From Cellvibrio fontiphilus (GTDB lineage: Bacteria; Pseudomonadota; Gammaproteobacteria; Pseudomonadales; Cellvibrionaceae), in the NCBI RefSeq assembly GCF_035317345.1, contig NZ_JAYKTU010000003.1: a DNA stretch of 64,000 bases, one strand, 5' to 3'. Within the stretch, counting starts at the first letter, position 1. The number at the start of each line of letters is the position of its first letter. The notes under the pieces were generated by a model. It was not told the origin of the DNA. It ran no database searches and saw only the letters and a list, made by a program, of their open reading frames with translations. The position numbers and the translations under genes were made by a program. This document shows positions 34,085 through 42,846 of the stretch, piece by piece.

Positions 34085-34987
34085 TTATAACAATGAGCTT
34101 TGTAATACGCTTAGATTGTGTTCCATCATACTCAGGTAATCGGGGGCGGCTTGGTGTTTTTCTGAGAGCGCATCAGAAAAAAGCGTGCCGCCGATGACGA
34201 CTCCTGTCTCGCGTGAAATTTGCGTTAGCAAACGCGCATCCAACATATTTTCCATAAATAATGCCGGAATTTTTTCGGCGCGAATTTGTTCTATTAAACG
34301 GGCGACATCCCGCGTTCTTGCTTCTGAATCGGTACTCATGCCTTGAGGGGCTATGAACTCAAAACCATAGGCTTTACCGAAATAACCAAACGCATCATGA
34401 CTTGTCACTATCTTACGCTTTTGTGCAGGTAAGGATGCTGTAAATTGTTTTATTTTTTTATCGAGCGCGCGCAATTGCTCAGTGTATTTTTCACTATTTT
34501 CCGTGTAAAACTTGCGATGCGCAGGATCCAACGCAATTAATTCTGCAGTGATGGCAGCAACATAAAGCAATACGTTTTGAATATCCTGCCATGCATGAGG
34601 GTCTGGAATCTCTGCTGCGCCATGAGGATCAGCTACCATTAAGGGTTCAACTTCCGCACCGAGAATGCGCTGTTTACCTTTAAATTGCGCTGCTTTTGTT
34701 AATGCATTCAGCCACACCTCAAAGCCCAAACCATTCGCCAGTAATAAATCCGCTTGCGCAACGGCGCGCGCATCGGCGGCTGTGGGTTGATACACATGGC
34801 CGTCACTATTCGGCCCAACCAATACGCGCAACTCTACCTTGTCGCCCGCAATAACTTGCACAAGATCACCAATCACACTAAACGTCGCCACCAGTTTCGG
34901 TTTTGCGGGAACCGTTTCCGCCATTACGAAGGCCGTAAAAAAAATACTGGCTAGGAATAAAGAGAGACGCGAAAAAAAATGTTTCAT
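34085..34987 (-). CDS. znuA: Zinc ABC transporter substrate-binding protein ZnuA
   Basis: 300 residues with a signal peptide (FLASIFFTAFVMAE). Cluster A-I metal-binding protein with ligands in GHVYQPT, DPHAWQD, SHDAFGYFG and LFSDAL. The third ligand is His (SHDAF), the zinc-type pattern, where manganese proteins have Glu. The His-rich loop of enterobacterial ZnuA is reduced to a few residues (DPHGAAE). It captures Zn2+ in the periplasm for ZnuBC. Last gene of the island B operon, three bases after znuB. Confidence 0.92.
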   Translation of the reverse strand: MKHFFSRLSLFLASIFFTAFVMAETVPAKPKLVATFSVIGDLVQVIAGDKVELRVLVGPNSDGHVYQPTAADARAVAQADLLLANGLGFEVWLNALTKAAQFKGKQRILGAEVEPLMVADPHGAAEIPDPHAWQDIQNVLLYVAAITAELIALDPAHRKFYTENSEKYTEQLRALDKKIKQFTASLPAQKRKIVTSHDAFGYFGKAYGFEFIAPQGMSTDSEARTRDVARLIEQIRAEKIPALFMENMLDARLLTQISRETGVVIGGTLFSDALSEKHQAAPDYLSMMEHNLSVLQSSLL

Positions 34988-34990
34988 TAA

Positions 34991-35875
34991 TTAAGTCTCC
35001 AACAGTGTTGATGCAGTCGGTTTTGCAAGCCAACTGGCCAAACAGCCCCGCTGCCCCACAAGAATCGATACCAGATAAGCTAACCCTATGACCAAAATAA
35101 TGCAGGGTCCTGCAGGAAGATTGGCGTGAAACGCGGTGAGCAAGCCCAGATAACTTGCTCCGGCTCCGATCAAAATCCCGACTAACATCGCACCCGGGAT
35201 TGTGCGAACCCAGAACCCCGCACAGATGCCGGGCAACACCATCATGCCAACGGCCATGAGTGTGCCCAGCGCGTGAAATCCGCTCACTAAATTCAACACA
35301 CAGATAATTAAAAAACTGCTATGCACCCCTGCACGCCACGCGCGACGCGATTGAAAATACAGTGGGTCAAAGGCCTCTAAAATCCATGCGCGATAAAAAA
35401 TCGCCAGCATCGTCAGCGACAGCACACACACGCCAGCAATTAAACCCAGTGCAGCATTATCCAGAGCAAGAATGGAACCAAACAGCAGGTGGAGCAAATC
35501 AACATTGCCGCCACGGAGCGACACGATAATCACACCCAGCGCCAAGGATATTAAATAGAAGGCAGCCAGACTTGCATCTTCACGCAAAGGGGTTGTGCGC
35601 GCGATATAACCCGATAAGAGCGCGACCAACACACCGGCAATAAAACCGCCCAGTGCCATTGCAAAAAGCGACATACCGGCAATCACATAACCCATGGCCG
35701 CACCGGGTAGAATGGCATGGGCAATGGCATCCCCGGTCAAGCTTAAGCGGCGCATAATTAACAAAATGCCAATCGGTGTGGCGCTCAATGCCAAGCACAC
35801 AGAACCCACGAGTGCGCGCGCCATAAATTCAAATTCAACAAACGGCGCGATAAAAAAATCAACGAGCCAATTCAT
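34991..35875 (-). CDS. znuB: Zinc ABC transporter permease ZnuB
   Basis: 294 residues with about eight membrane segments of the ABC-3 family (MRRLSLTGDAIAHAILPGAA, FGSILALDNAALGLIAG, ALGTLMAVGMMVLPG). It forms the inner-membrane channel for zinc. Its start lies 17 bases inside znuC, so the genes are coupled. Confidence 0.93.
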   Translation of the reverse strand: MNWLVDFFIAPFVEFEFMARALVGSVCLALSATPIGILLIMRRLSLTGDAIAHAILPGAAMGYVIAGMSLFAMALGGFIAGVLVALLSGYIARTTPLREDASLAAFYLISLALGVIIVSLRGGNVDLLHLLFGSILALDNAALGLIAGVCVLSLTMLAIFYRAWILEAFDPLYFQSRRAWRAGVHSSFLIICVLNLVSGFHALGTLMAVGMMVLPGICAGFWVRTIPGAMLVGILIGAGASYLGLLTAFHANLPAGPCIILVIGLAYLVSILVGQRGCLASWLAKPTASTLLET

Positions 35876-36617
35876 ACGAGATTAACTCTGCTGGATTAAA
35901 CGAAGATCCCGCGCCCTGCTCAGCCTCAGTGACAGTGGCGGGTGCCGATAGCGCAACAATCTCCCGCCCCAAATGAAGGTGCAGCGGAAAATGCAAATTG
36001 GCGATCGATTGATTGTGCAGGGCAGTGATAATGGTGCAGCCCGCGCGATGTTGCTCATTCAAGAGCCTTAGCAAATCACGCTGGGTATTTTCATCCACTG
36101 CGTTGAAAGGTTCATCCAACAACAAGAGCTTTGCGCCCTCAACCAAGAGTCGTGCAAAGCGCAAGCGCTGCAATTGCCCACCGGATAATTCTTGCAGGTT
36201 ATGGCTTGCAAGATGCAACAAACCCACTCGCGCTAACATCTCACTCACGCGCGCCTTGTCTGCTGCAGTAATAGCGCTGAATAAACCTCGCCTATTCAAC
36301 AACCCCATTGCGGCCACTTCAAAAACCGACACGGGAATACTCACATCGAATTGAGCCGACTGGGATAGATAACCGATAGCACCTTGTAGCTCTGGTGAAA
36401 ACCCGATCTGCCCCTGACTGGGAGTTAACTCGCCCGCGATTATTTGCAGCAAGGTCGATTTACCACTTCCGTTTGGCCCGAGGAGTGCAACCATAGACTG
36501 ATCGGGAATCGTGAGGTTGAGGGTATGCAATACCCATAGAGATGACTCAGGATCTGTCACAGGTTTGACGGAATTCGTCTGCCGGTAAGCATAGCCAAGT
36601 GTTTCCAAGCGGATCAC
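35859..36617 (-). CDS. znuC: Zinc ABC transporter ATPase ZnuC
   Basis: 252 residues. Walker A GPNGSGKST, signature LSGGQLQRLRFARLL, Walker B LLLLDEPFNAVD and the H-loop TALHN are intact. GTG 36617 has GAGGAAATTCT directly upstream. It powers zinc uptake with ZnuAB. It lies 38 bases after the small membrane ORF at 36656-36796. Confidence 0.93.
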   Translation of the reverse strand: MIRLETLGYAYRQTNSVKPVTDPESSLWVLHTLNLTIPDQSMVALLGPNGSGKSTLLQIIAGELTPSQGQIGFSPELQGAIGYLSQSAQFDVSIPVSVFEVAAMGLLNRRGLFSAITAADKARVSEMLARVGLLHLASHNLQELSGGQLQRLRFARLLVEGAKLLLLDEPFNAVDENTQRDLLRLLNEQHRAGCTIITALHNQSIANLHFPLHLHLGREIVALSAPATVTEAEQGAGSSFNPAELISYELAR

Positions 36618-36655
36618 AGAATTTCCTCGCTAAAGCTGAGGTGCAATCATCAAAC

Positions 36656-36796
36656 TCACACCAGCCAAAAAATGACACACAAAAGAAGCGCATTGATTGC
36701 GAGTGCCAACGCCAACCGCTGCCAGGATGACGCGCAGTAAATCGCCTGTGCCCAAGTGGGCGAAAAAGCCGCCCTCATTTCGGTGCTGTTGTTCAT
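36656..36796 (-). CDS. Small membrane protein, 46 residues, between DUF1826 gene and znuC
   Basis: ATG 36796-36794 overlaps the stop codon of the DUF1826 gene as TAATG, the usual sign of translational coupling. The product starts MNNSTEMRAAFSPTWAQAIY and ends in one membrane helix (LALALAINALLLCVIFWLV), with a basic WQR before it and almost nothing after. No known domain. Its place, between two genes of a zinc-uptake operon, suggests an accessory subunit of ZnuBC or of a neighbouring membrane protein. That is an inference. Confidence 0.65.
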   Translation of the reverse strand: MNNSTEMRAAFSPTWAQAIYCASSWQRLALALAINALLLCVIFWLV

Positions 36797-37485
36797 TAGG
36801 ATGCAATCAAATCACAAGTCACAACCAAACGTTTGGGTTGCTGCGCCGTTGGCGCGGGTGAGCGGTGGATGATGCCGCGCCCTTCATTGCCAGCCCACAA
36901 TTCGCCTTTGAATAACGCCACATCACCCGCTGCCATGCGTTGAATATTTTTTTCATTATCGGTGATAGCACCGGGGGTATTGATTTGACTGGCGCACGCC
37001 GTGCCCAGAGCCGTACGATTGGATAATTGATCGGGCAGCCATTCAGTGGCCAAGCCGTAATAGGTGGTGATTAAACGAATGGCGACATTATCGGTATGGA
37101 AACGCGGGCACATAGCATGTTCAAGTGTGTTGATGCGCAGGCCGAGAATTTTTGCATCAAACAAACAGCAAAACATATCCAGCACTTGATGGATATCTGC
37201 ATAAAATGCCGCAGCACTCACACAAGAATCTTGCGTATTGATTAATGCAGGCGGAAATACGCGCTGAATTTCTTCCATCAATTGTTCAGGCGAACCCGAC
37301 AATTTCAGTGCAATGGTTTTGGATTTACGGAGCAACTCATCCACATAATACTCAACCTCTTGCTGCAATTGGCGCTGCCAAATCGCAATACTAATGGCGT
37401 CTTCGTAGATGCGCGCGAGTACAGCGGGGTCTTGGTCGATTGCCCAATCGGTCGCGCTCATGGTGGTATTTACTAATGCAGTCAT
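36796..37485 (-). CDS. DUF1826 protein, possible Fe(II)/2-oxoglutarate-type oxygenase fold
   Basis: 229 residues. The DUF1826 family is known mainly for travelling with COG0523 and dksA2 genes. The sequence contains RFHTDNVAIRLITTYYG (H130-x-D132), then GDVALFKGELW and GIIHRSP (H207) and KRLVVTCDL (R219). The HxD...H...R order and spacing are those of Fe(II)/2-oxoglutarate dioxygenases. I take this from the pattern only. ATG 37485 has AGGAG six bases upstream. It is 24 bases downstream of the DUF1624 gene and coupled to the small ORF. Confidence 0.78.
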   Translation of the reverse strand: MTALVNTTMSATDWAIDQDPAVLARIYEDAISIAIWQRQLQQEVEYYVDELLRKSKTIALKLSGSPEQLMEEIQRVFPPALINTQDSCVSAAAFYADIHQVLDMFCCLFDAKILGLRINTLEHAMCPRFHTDNVAIRLITTYYGLATEWLPDQLSNRTALGTACASQINTPGAITDNEKNIQRMAAGDVALFKGELWAGNEGRGIIHRSPAPTAQQPKRLVVTCDLIAS

Positions 37486-37509
37486 CACCTACTCCTGTGC
37501 TTATTCAGG

Positions 37510-38670
37510 CTATAAATACTTTACCCAGCGATAAGTTGAGCGGCGCTTGTAGGCCGCAAACAGTGCAGTTGGCCAATATAAAAGTAGCGCTAGCACCGCA
37601 GTGATTAACCAAATGCTGTAAATGGAATCCACACCAAAATAACTGCCTTTGTTCGCACCAAAACATGCAAACAGCAGAGTGTAAATAAGCAGCAGCACAT
37701 ACAAATGCAGCAGGTAAAAAAACAAGGGCGCTGCGCCAAATTGCGAAAGCACGCTAACAAAACGCGCCGCGTTAAACCGCTCTAGCCATACCAGCACCAA
37801 TGCCATAACACCCAAGGTCAACAATAAAAAATCTAACGAGGGCGGGTATTTGGTGAAATTTAAAAACGACATGAGTGTTTGCACGGGTGACGCAAATACT
37901 TGCCATGGCAGGGTTTCACCGTAGAGATTGAAACCGCGCAACAGCAGGAGCAATAACAAACTGCCAATACCGGCACCCATCAGCCAGGTTGCGCGCCGCA
38001 CGGCGGGCATCTGCTTGGCGAAGAGTGGCCCCGCGCAATAACCCAACAGAATCACACCAATCCAGGGCAATAGCGGGTAACTGACTTTTATCGCCAGCGA
38101 ATCGGTTTTTATCCAATAGTTGCGGTCATGCAAAATGGTCCAGAGTGAATAGCCCCATTCATCCACTGAAAATTGAATAGGTGTCAGCAAATTGTGCAGC
38201 GCGATAATGCCAACGGCGACAAGCCACTGGGCGATGCGCGACATTTTCACCAGAAGCGCCAAGGCCAACATACTTAAACCGATTGCCCAGATCACTTGCA
38301 GATAAATCGTGTTGAAATTTCCCATCCATGAAAAGGTAACCAACGTGAATTCCAATGCAATTAACAACAAGCCGCGCTTTAGCAAAAATTGACTTACACT
38401 TTCTGTGCGCGCGGATTGTTGATACAGCCAGGCCGATAAGCCGGTAAGAAAAACAAATACAGGGGCGCAAAAATGCCCAACTAAACGGCTGGCAAATAAC
38501 GCCGGCTCAGTGACTTCCACATCCATGGGATCACTCACTTGGCGATGCAAAAAAAATCGCTCGCGCACGTGATCAAGCAACATGATCAACATCACTAACC
38601 CGCGCAGCGCATCGATACTTTTAATGCGCCGCGAGTCAGCAGTCTTTAATTCAATAAACGGCGTTGCCAT
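37510..38670 (-). CDS. DUF1624 / heparan-alpha-glucosaminide N-acetyltransferase-like membrane protein
   Basis: 386 residues with about ten membrane segments. It begins RIKSIDALRGLVMLIMLLDHVRER, the typical opening of DUF1624/HGSNAT-like acyltransferases, with a conserved His in the first helix. Such proteins move acyl groups across membranes; the substrate is unknown. The gene lies five bases after the TonB-receptor gene in the zinc-island operon, an unusual partner for zinc uptake. Confidence 0.8.
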   Translation of the reverse strand: MATPFIELKTADSRRIKSIDALRGLVMLIMLLDHVRERFFLHRQVSDPMDVEVTEPALFASRLVGHFCAPVFVFLTGLSAWLYQQSARTESVSQFLLKRGLLLIALEFTLVTFSWMGNFNTIYLQVIWAIGLSMLALALLVKMSRIAQWLVAVGIIALHNLLTPIQFSVDEWGYSLWTILHDRNYWIKTDSLAIKVSYPLLPWIGVILLGYCAGPLFAKQMPAVRRATWLMGAGIGSLLLLLLLRGFNLYGETLPWQVFASPVQTLMSFLNFTKYPPSLDFLLLTLGVMALVLVWLERFNAARFVSVLSQFGAAPLFFYLLHLYVLLLIYTLLFACFGANKGSYFGVDSIYSIWLITAVLALLLYWPTALFAAYKRRSTYRWVKYL

Positions 38671-38675
38671 CGCGA

Positions 38676-40802
38676 TTAAAACTCAAACTTGACGCTTGCA
38701 CGCACCGCGCGCGGCTCGCCCGGTAAGGTCCACAGCGGCGAGTAGGAGTTATACACGTAGACTTCATCGAACAGGTTATCTACCACCAACTCAGCGCTCA
38801 CATCGCGTGTGATATTGATATCACCAAAAAGCGACACCAGCGTGTAAGACGGCAAGCGATAATTTGGATTGACCGTGTCGCCCAAGCGTGAGCTGATGTA
38901 GCGAGTGCGAACACCTACCGCCGCATCGCGTTGCGCAATTGAAAAGGATTGTTTGAGCGATAACATCAGGCTGTGATCGGGCACGTTCACTAGCGGGCTA
39001 CCCTCCGGCACCAATACACCCCAATCGATATTTACACTATCGGTCAGTGTGCGGGTATCCAGGTACGCATAAGAGAGAATAATGCTTAGATTATCAGTGA
39101 TATTCCCACTTGCATCCAATTCAAAACCGGTAGAACCCGCTTTGCCGAGCGCAGCAGAAAATCCGGCATTGACCGGATCGGTGGTGAGCATATTGGTTTT
39201 TTCTGCATCAAAAACGGCGGCAGTAATTTGCCAATCCTGCAAAAATATTTTTGCACCCAGCTCAATAGATTCACTCTCTTCCGGATCAAAGGCGGTACCG
39301 TAAGCATCGGTTCCACTTTGCGGCACAAAACCTTCTGAATAGCTTGTGTAAAGGTTCAACCAGGGTGCAGCTAAAAACACTAGACCTGCGCGCGGTGATA
39401 CACGCGAGTCATCGGCAGCGTTAAATTTATTGGCGACTTGCTCGTGAATTTTTTGTTCGTAATCATCCAACCGCGCACCAAGCAGAGCACGCCAACGGTT
39501 TGATAGCTCCACTTGATCCTGCAAATAAATGCCCACTGCTTTTTGCGTTTCCTTGTTGGCATAAAGCGGGTTTACTGCACCCGGTTGTGCAACACCATAT
39601 TGCGGGTTATAGATATCTAACGCGTAGCTTCCTTTGGCACCGCGATAGCGGCCAAGGAGCGTGAATAAATCATAATCATAGGCATCAATACCCAGCATAA
39701 GATTGTGCGTGAGCGAACCCATAGCGAGGCTGCCGCTCACTTCAGCACGCACACTTAAATCTTCGGAGTCGTAATCGCGATAGCGACGTTGGCGAGTGAG
39801 CAGACCCGCGCCGTCATACAGGGATTGACGTCCACGTGCCAATTCCGCATCGGATGAAAAGCCATTTAATTCCGATTCGCGGTAGCCAATACCGGATGTA
39901 AATGTCCAATCATTCGCAAGAGTTTGCTGATAAGTGAGTTGATGCCCAGTGGCTGAAATGCGTGTGAGCCCATCGCCCGGCTCACCCAGGTAGCGACTGC
40001 GCGGCACGGTTTCAAAATCATTGTTCAATACAACATAACCGCGATCAAATAATTGATCTTGTTTGAGATACTCGGCCTCGTACAACAGTGATGCGTTGTT
40101 ATCAAACAGGTATTTGAGCGAAGGGGTGACTACTTGTTTATCGCTTTCCACGTAATCGCGATAACTTTTAAAATCCTGCACGGCGCCATTAATACGCAAC
40201 GCGAGTTTGTCGCTCACACCATTGGTGTAATCGCCCTCCAATCGGTATTGATCAAAACTACCGCCGGTCATTTTTACATAACCTTCCTGAGTAAACTCTG
40301 GCTTGCGCGTGATGATATTAATGGTTCCGCCAGGTTCACTGCGACCATATAGCGCTGACCCTGGGCCTTTTAATATTTCTACTTGCTCAATATTGGAGGT
40401 ATCGCGATGACCACTAAAACCGCGCCCGGCGTTAAAGCCATTAATTAAATAATTCGAGGGCATGTTTTCGTTGCCGGGAAAACCGCGCAGCGAAAAACTG
40501 TCCCACAATCCACCGCCATCATTCTGGCGCGAGATACTGGTGGAATAATCAAGCACATCCTGAAAACGATTGATCGCGCGATCAGCAAACACCGATTGAT
40601 CGATCACCTGAATTGCTTGCGGTAATTCGGCGGAGGGCACATTACCACGATAGGCTTGATGGCTGGTTACTAATACCTCTTCAATTTGTCCTGGCGCGGC
40701 GGCAAGCAAGACTGGCGATATAACAAATAGTGGCGCAGAGATTACGCTGGTGAGAGCAATAAACGAGCGTTTAGCAAATACTGGGCGAGTAGTTAACAAC
40801 AT
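38676..40802 (-). CDS. TonB-dependent outer-membrane receptor of the zinc island
   Basis: 708 residues with signal peptide, a TonB-box-like IEEVLVTSHQ, plug domain (FSLRGFPGNENMPSNYLINGF, QVEILKGPGSALYGRSEPGG) and a 22-strand barrel ending in aromatic KFEF. It is of the siderophore-receptor subtype. Placement in a zinc-regulated operon with znuCBA suggests transport of zinc or a zinc-chelator complex rather than iron. No metallophore synthesis gene is visible in the window. It starts at ATG 40802, 75 bases after the GTPase gene. Confidence 0.88.
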   Translation of the reverse strand: MLLTTRPVFAKRSFIALTSVISAPLFVISPVLLAAAPGQIEEVLVTSHQAYRGNVPSAELPQAIQVIDQSVFADRAINRFQDVLDYSTSISRQNDGGGLWDSFSLRGFPGNENMPSNYLINGFNAGRGFSGHRDTSNIEQVEILKGPGSALYGRSEPGGTINIITRKPEFTQEGYVKMTGGSFDQYRLEGDYTNGVSDKLALRINGAVQDFKSYRDYVESDKQVVTPSLKYLFDNNASLLYEAEYLKQDQLFDRGYVVLNNDFETVPRSRYLGEPGDGLTRISATGHQLTYQQTLANDWTFTSGIGYRESELNGFSSDAELARGRQSLYDGAGLLTRQRRYRDYDSEDLSVRAEVSGSLAMGSLTHNLMLGIDAYDYDLFTLLGRYRGAKGSYALDIYNPQYGVAQPGAVNPLYANKETQKAVGIYLQDQVELSNRWRALLGARLDDYEQKIHEQVANKFNAADDSRVSPRAGLVFLAAPWLNLYTSYSEGFVPQSGTDAYGTAFDPEESESIELGAKIFLQDWQITAAVFDAEKTNMLTTDPVNAGFSAALGKAGSTGFELDASGNITDNLSIILSYAYLDTRTLTDSVNIDWGVLVPEGSPLVNVPDHSLMLSLKQSFSIAQRDAAVGVRTRYISSRLGDTVNPNYRLPSYTLVSLFGDINITRDVSAELVVDNLFDEVYVYNSYSPLWTLPGEPRAVRASVKFEF

Positions 40803-40877
40803 TAAAGGGATTCCACAACAATAAAAATCAGCGAGAGCGACGAGTCAGTAGACTAAATTTATTTTTAAGCACACAAC

Positions 40878-42098
40878 TCAGTGCGCATGCCCCTGCGTCC
40901 AGGTTGGAAACGGATCAGGCAAGGTTTTCCAATACTCCTGGCCTTTTAGGGTTTCCTCTTCTGTGAGCAAGCATTTATCCAACTGCTCAACCACAAAATC
41001 TTTATCGATATTCTGGCCGATAAACACCAACTCCTGACGCATATCGCCAAAGGGTTCTACCCATTTTTCCATAATGTAATTCACATGATCTTCATCCTCC
41101 GGCCAGCGCTCTTTGGGAATGGCTTTCCAGAACATACCGGCAGCACCGTGCTGGGCAATGCCACCCGCCTGACTCCACTGCCCTGCCCACTGCGGGCGTG
41201 ATGCCAGCCAAAAAAATCCCTTTGAACGAAGCAACTTTCCTTTTACGGCTGGGCTGGAGAAGAAATCGTAGATTTTTTGCGGATGAAACGGACGGCGTGC
41301 GTGGTAAGAAAAGCTGCTGATGCCATATTCTTCTGTTTCGGGAGTGTGCTCGCCGCGCATTTCCTTCAACCAACCCGGTGCTTGCTGGGCTTTTTCAAAA
41401 TTAAATTTTCCGGTATTGAGCACTTTATCCAGAGCTACATTGCCGCGCTCAACGGGAATAATTTCAGCATCAGGATTCAGCTTGGTTAAAATCGCGTTGA
41501 GTTCAGCGAGCTGCTCAGCAGAAATTAAATCGGTTTTACTGATTAGCAACACATCACAAAATTCGATTTGATCGACAAGTAAATCCGCCACGTTGCGCTC
41601 GTCGTCTTCTCCAAGGCTTTCACCGGTTTCTTGCAGAGAAAGCGCATCGTAATAATCATTTAGGAAATTCACCGCATCAACGACAGTCACCATGGTGTCC
41701 AGGCGTGCAACTTGCGAGAGGCTCTGGCCATCTTCGTCTTCAAAGGTAAAGGTCTCTGCAATCGGCAAAGGCTCGGAGATACCGGTGGATTCAATCACCA
41801 AATAATCAAAGCGTCCTTCCTTGGCCATGCGATTTACTTCCACCAGTAAATCTTCACGCAGGGTGCAGCAGATACAGCCGTTGCTCATCTCCACCAGTTT
41901 TTCTTCAGCGCGATTTAATTCAACCTGGTTTTGGATGAGCGATGAATCAATATTCACTTCGCTCATGTCATTCACTATCACCGCAACGCGGCGGTTTTCG
42001 CGATTATTCAAAATGTGATTAAGCAGCGTTGTTTTACCAGCCCCCAAAAAACCAGAGAGGACAGTAACGGGAAGAAGATTCGCAGGAGAGGGGTTCAT
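40878..42098 (-). CDS. COG0523 GTPase (ZigA-like) of island B
   Basis: 406 residues. P-loop GFLGAGKTTLLNHIL, GCICC metal motif, ESTGISEPLP switch and SKTD specificity motif, then a CobW_C domain and a His-ending tail (WTQGHAH). It belongs to the longer ZigA/YeiR-like branch that is induced in zinc starvation. It is 30-40 residues longer than the island A copy and clearly a different subgroup. It follows dksA2 by 63 bases, the arrangement known from Pseudomonas. Confidence 0.9.
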   Translation of the reverse strand: MNPSPANLLPVTVLSGFLGAGKTTLLNHILNNRENRRVAVIVNDMSEVNIDSSLIQNQVELNRAEEKLVEMSNGCICCTLREDLLVEVNRMAKEGRFDYLVIESTGISEPLPIAETFTFEDEDGQSLSQVARLDTMVTVVDAVNFLNDYYDALSLQETGESLGEDDERNVADLLVDQIEFCDVLLISKTDLISAEQLAELNAILTKLNPDAEIIPVERGNVALDKVLNTGKFNFEKAQQAPGWLKEMRGEHTPETEEYGISSFSYHARRPFHPQKIYDFFSSPAVKGKLLRSKGFFWLASRPQWAGQWSQAGGIAQHGAAGMFWKAIPKERWPEDEDHVNYIMEKWVEPFGDMRQELVFIGQNIDKDFVVEQLDKCLLTEEETLKGQEYWKTLPDPFPTWTQGHAH

Positions 42099-42161
42099 AA
42101 CGGTTGCCTGTACATTAATTTGATGTGTTGCTCAAAAATTGGGGTGAACAATTGCAGAAGT

Positions 42162-42611
42162 TTAGGTGCGCAGCTTGGTGTAATTGCGCTCCAGCTGTTC
42201 CTGTCGCGCCTTTTCCTCGGCGCTGTATTCCGTAGTGGGGCGAGCGAGCAGGCGCTGTAACCCAATTTCCATACCCGATGCCTCGCAATAGCCATATTCG
42301 CCACGCTCAATACGATCCAAGGCTTTGTCGATCTTGCGCAGCAAGTAATATTCGCGCTCCGCGATACGCATGCGCTGCCGGTTCTCCTCCTCCAACAACG
42401 CACGATCCAGTTCATCGGCTTCTGTGGCAGGGCTAGCTATTTCCTGTTTGATGGTTTCTATGTGCTCGCTGGTCTGACGCTTCAGATCCAGTAGCAAAGC
42501 CCTGAAAAAATCCAGTTGCACCTCATTCATATAGGCTGAGGCCGGCATTTTCAGTAGCTTGGCAGCCGTCATGGCGGGCTGGGAGGCAGCAGCAGTTGTA
42601 GGCTTGGCCAT
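42162..42611 (-). CDS. dksA2: DksA2, zinc-free DksA paralog
   Basis: 149 residues. The coiled-coil tip keeps DxxDxA (D66ELDRA) needed to act on RNA polymerase. The zinc finger is lost: the four Cys positions of DksA are C109, S112, S130 and E133. DksA2 takes over ppGpp-linked control of transcription when zinc is too scarce for the normal DksA. AAGGA lies eight bases before ATG 42611, and a Zur-like box lies 25-39 bases upstream. It is the first gene of the island B operon. Confidence 0.93.
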   Translation of the reverse strand: MAKPTTAAASQPAMTAAKLLKMPASAYMNEVQLDFFRALLLDLKRQTSEHIETIKQEIASPATEADELDRALLEEENRQRMRIAEREYYLLRKIDKALDRIERGEYGYCEASGMEIGLQRLLARPTTEYSAEEKARQEQLERNYTKLRT

Positions 42612-42635
42612 GGCTCATCCTTCGTCTTTTAGATA

Positions 42636-42650
42636 TGTTATAATGTAACA
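42636..42650. promoter_or_regulatory. Zur-type operator of the dksA2-znuCBA operon
   Basis: TGTTATAATGTAACA has one mismatch to the core TGTTATA-N-TATAACA and continues as a palindrome by two more bases on each side (TATGTTA...TAACATA). It lies just upstream of dksA2, where repression would silence the entire minus-strand run. The remaining gap to 42846 contains an 8-bp stem (42794-42801 with 42825-42832) and no gene. Confidence 0.8.
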
Positions 42651-42846
42651 TAAAATATCAAAAGAACAATTATCGATAGCCGGAAGCTAAAAGCCGGGTA
42701 CTTTCAGAATGGATAAAAAGAGTTGGCACCAACCAAGGCCAAGGTTGCAGTTTGATGCCAAAGTAGCGTGCGGTTGACGGCTGGTGCAGGAGCGCCGCAG
42801 TACCTCCTCTTAAAAGCAGGGTGAACTGCGGCTGCCAGACCCGGAG

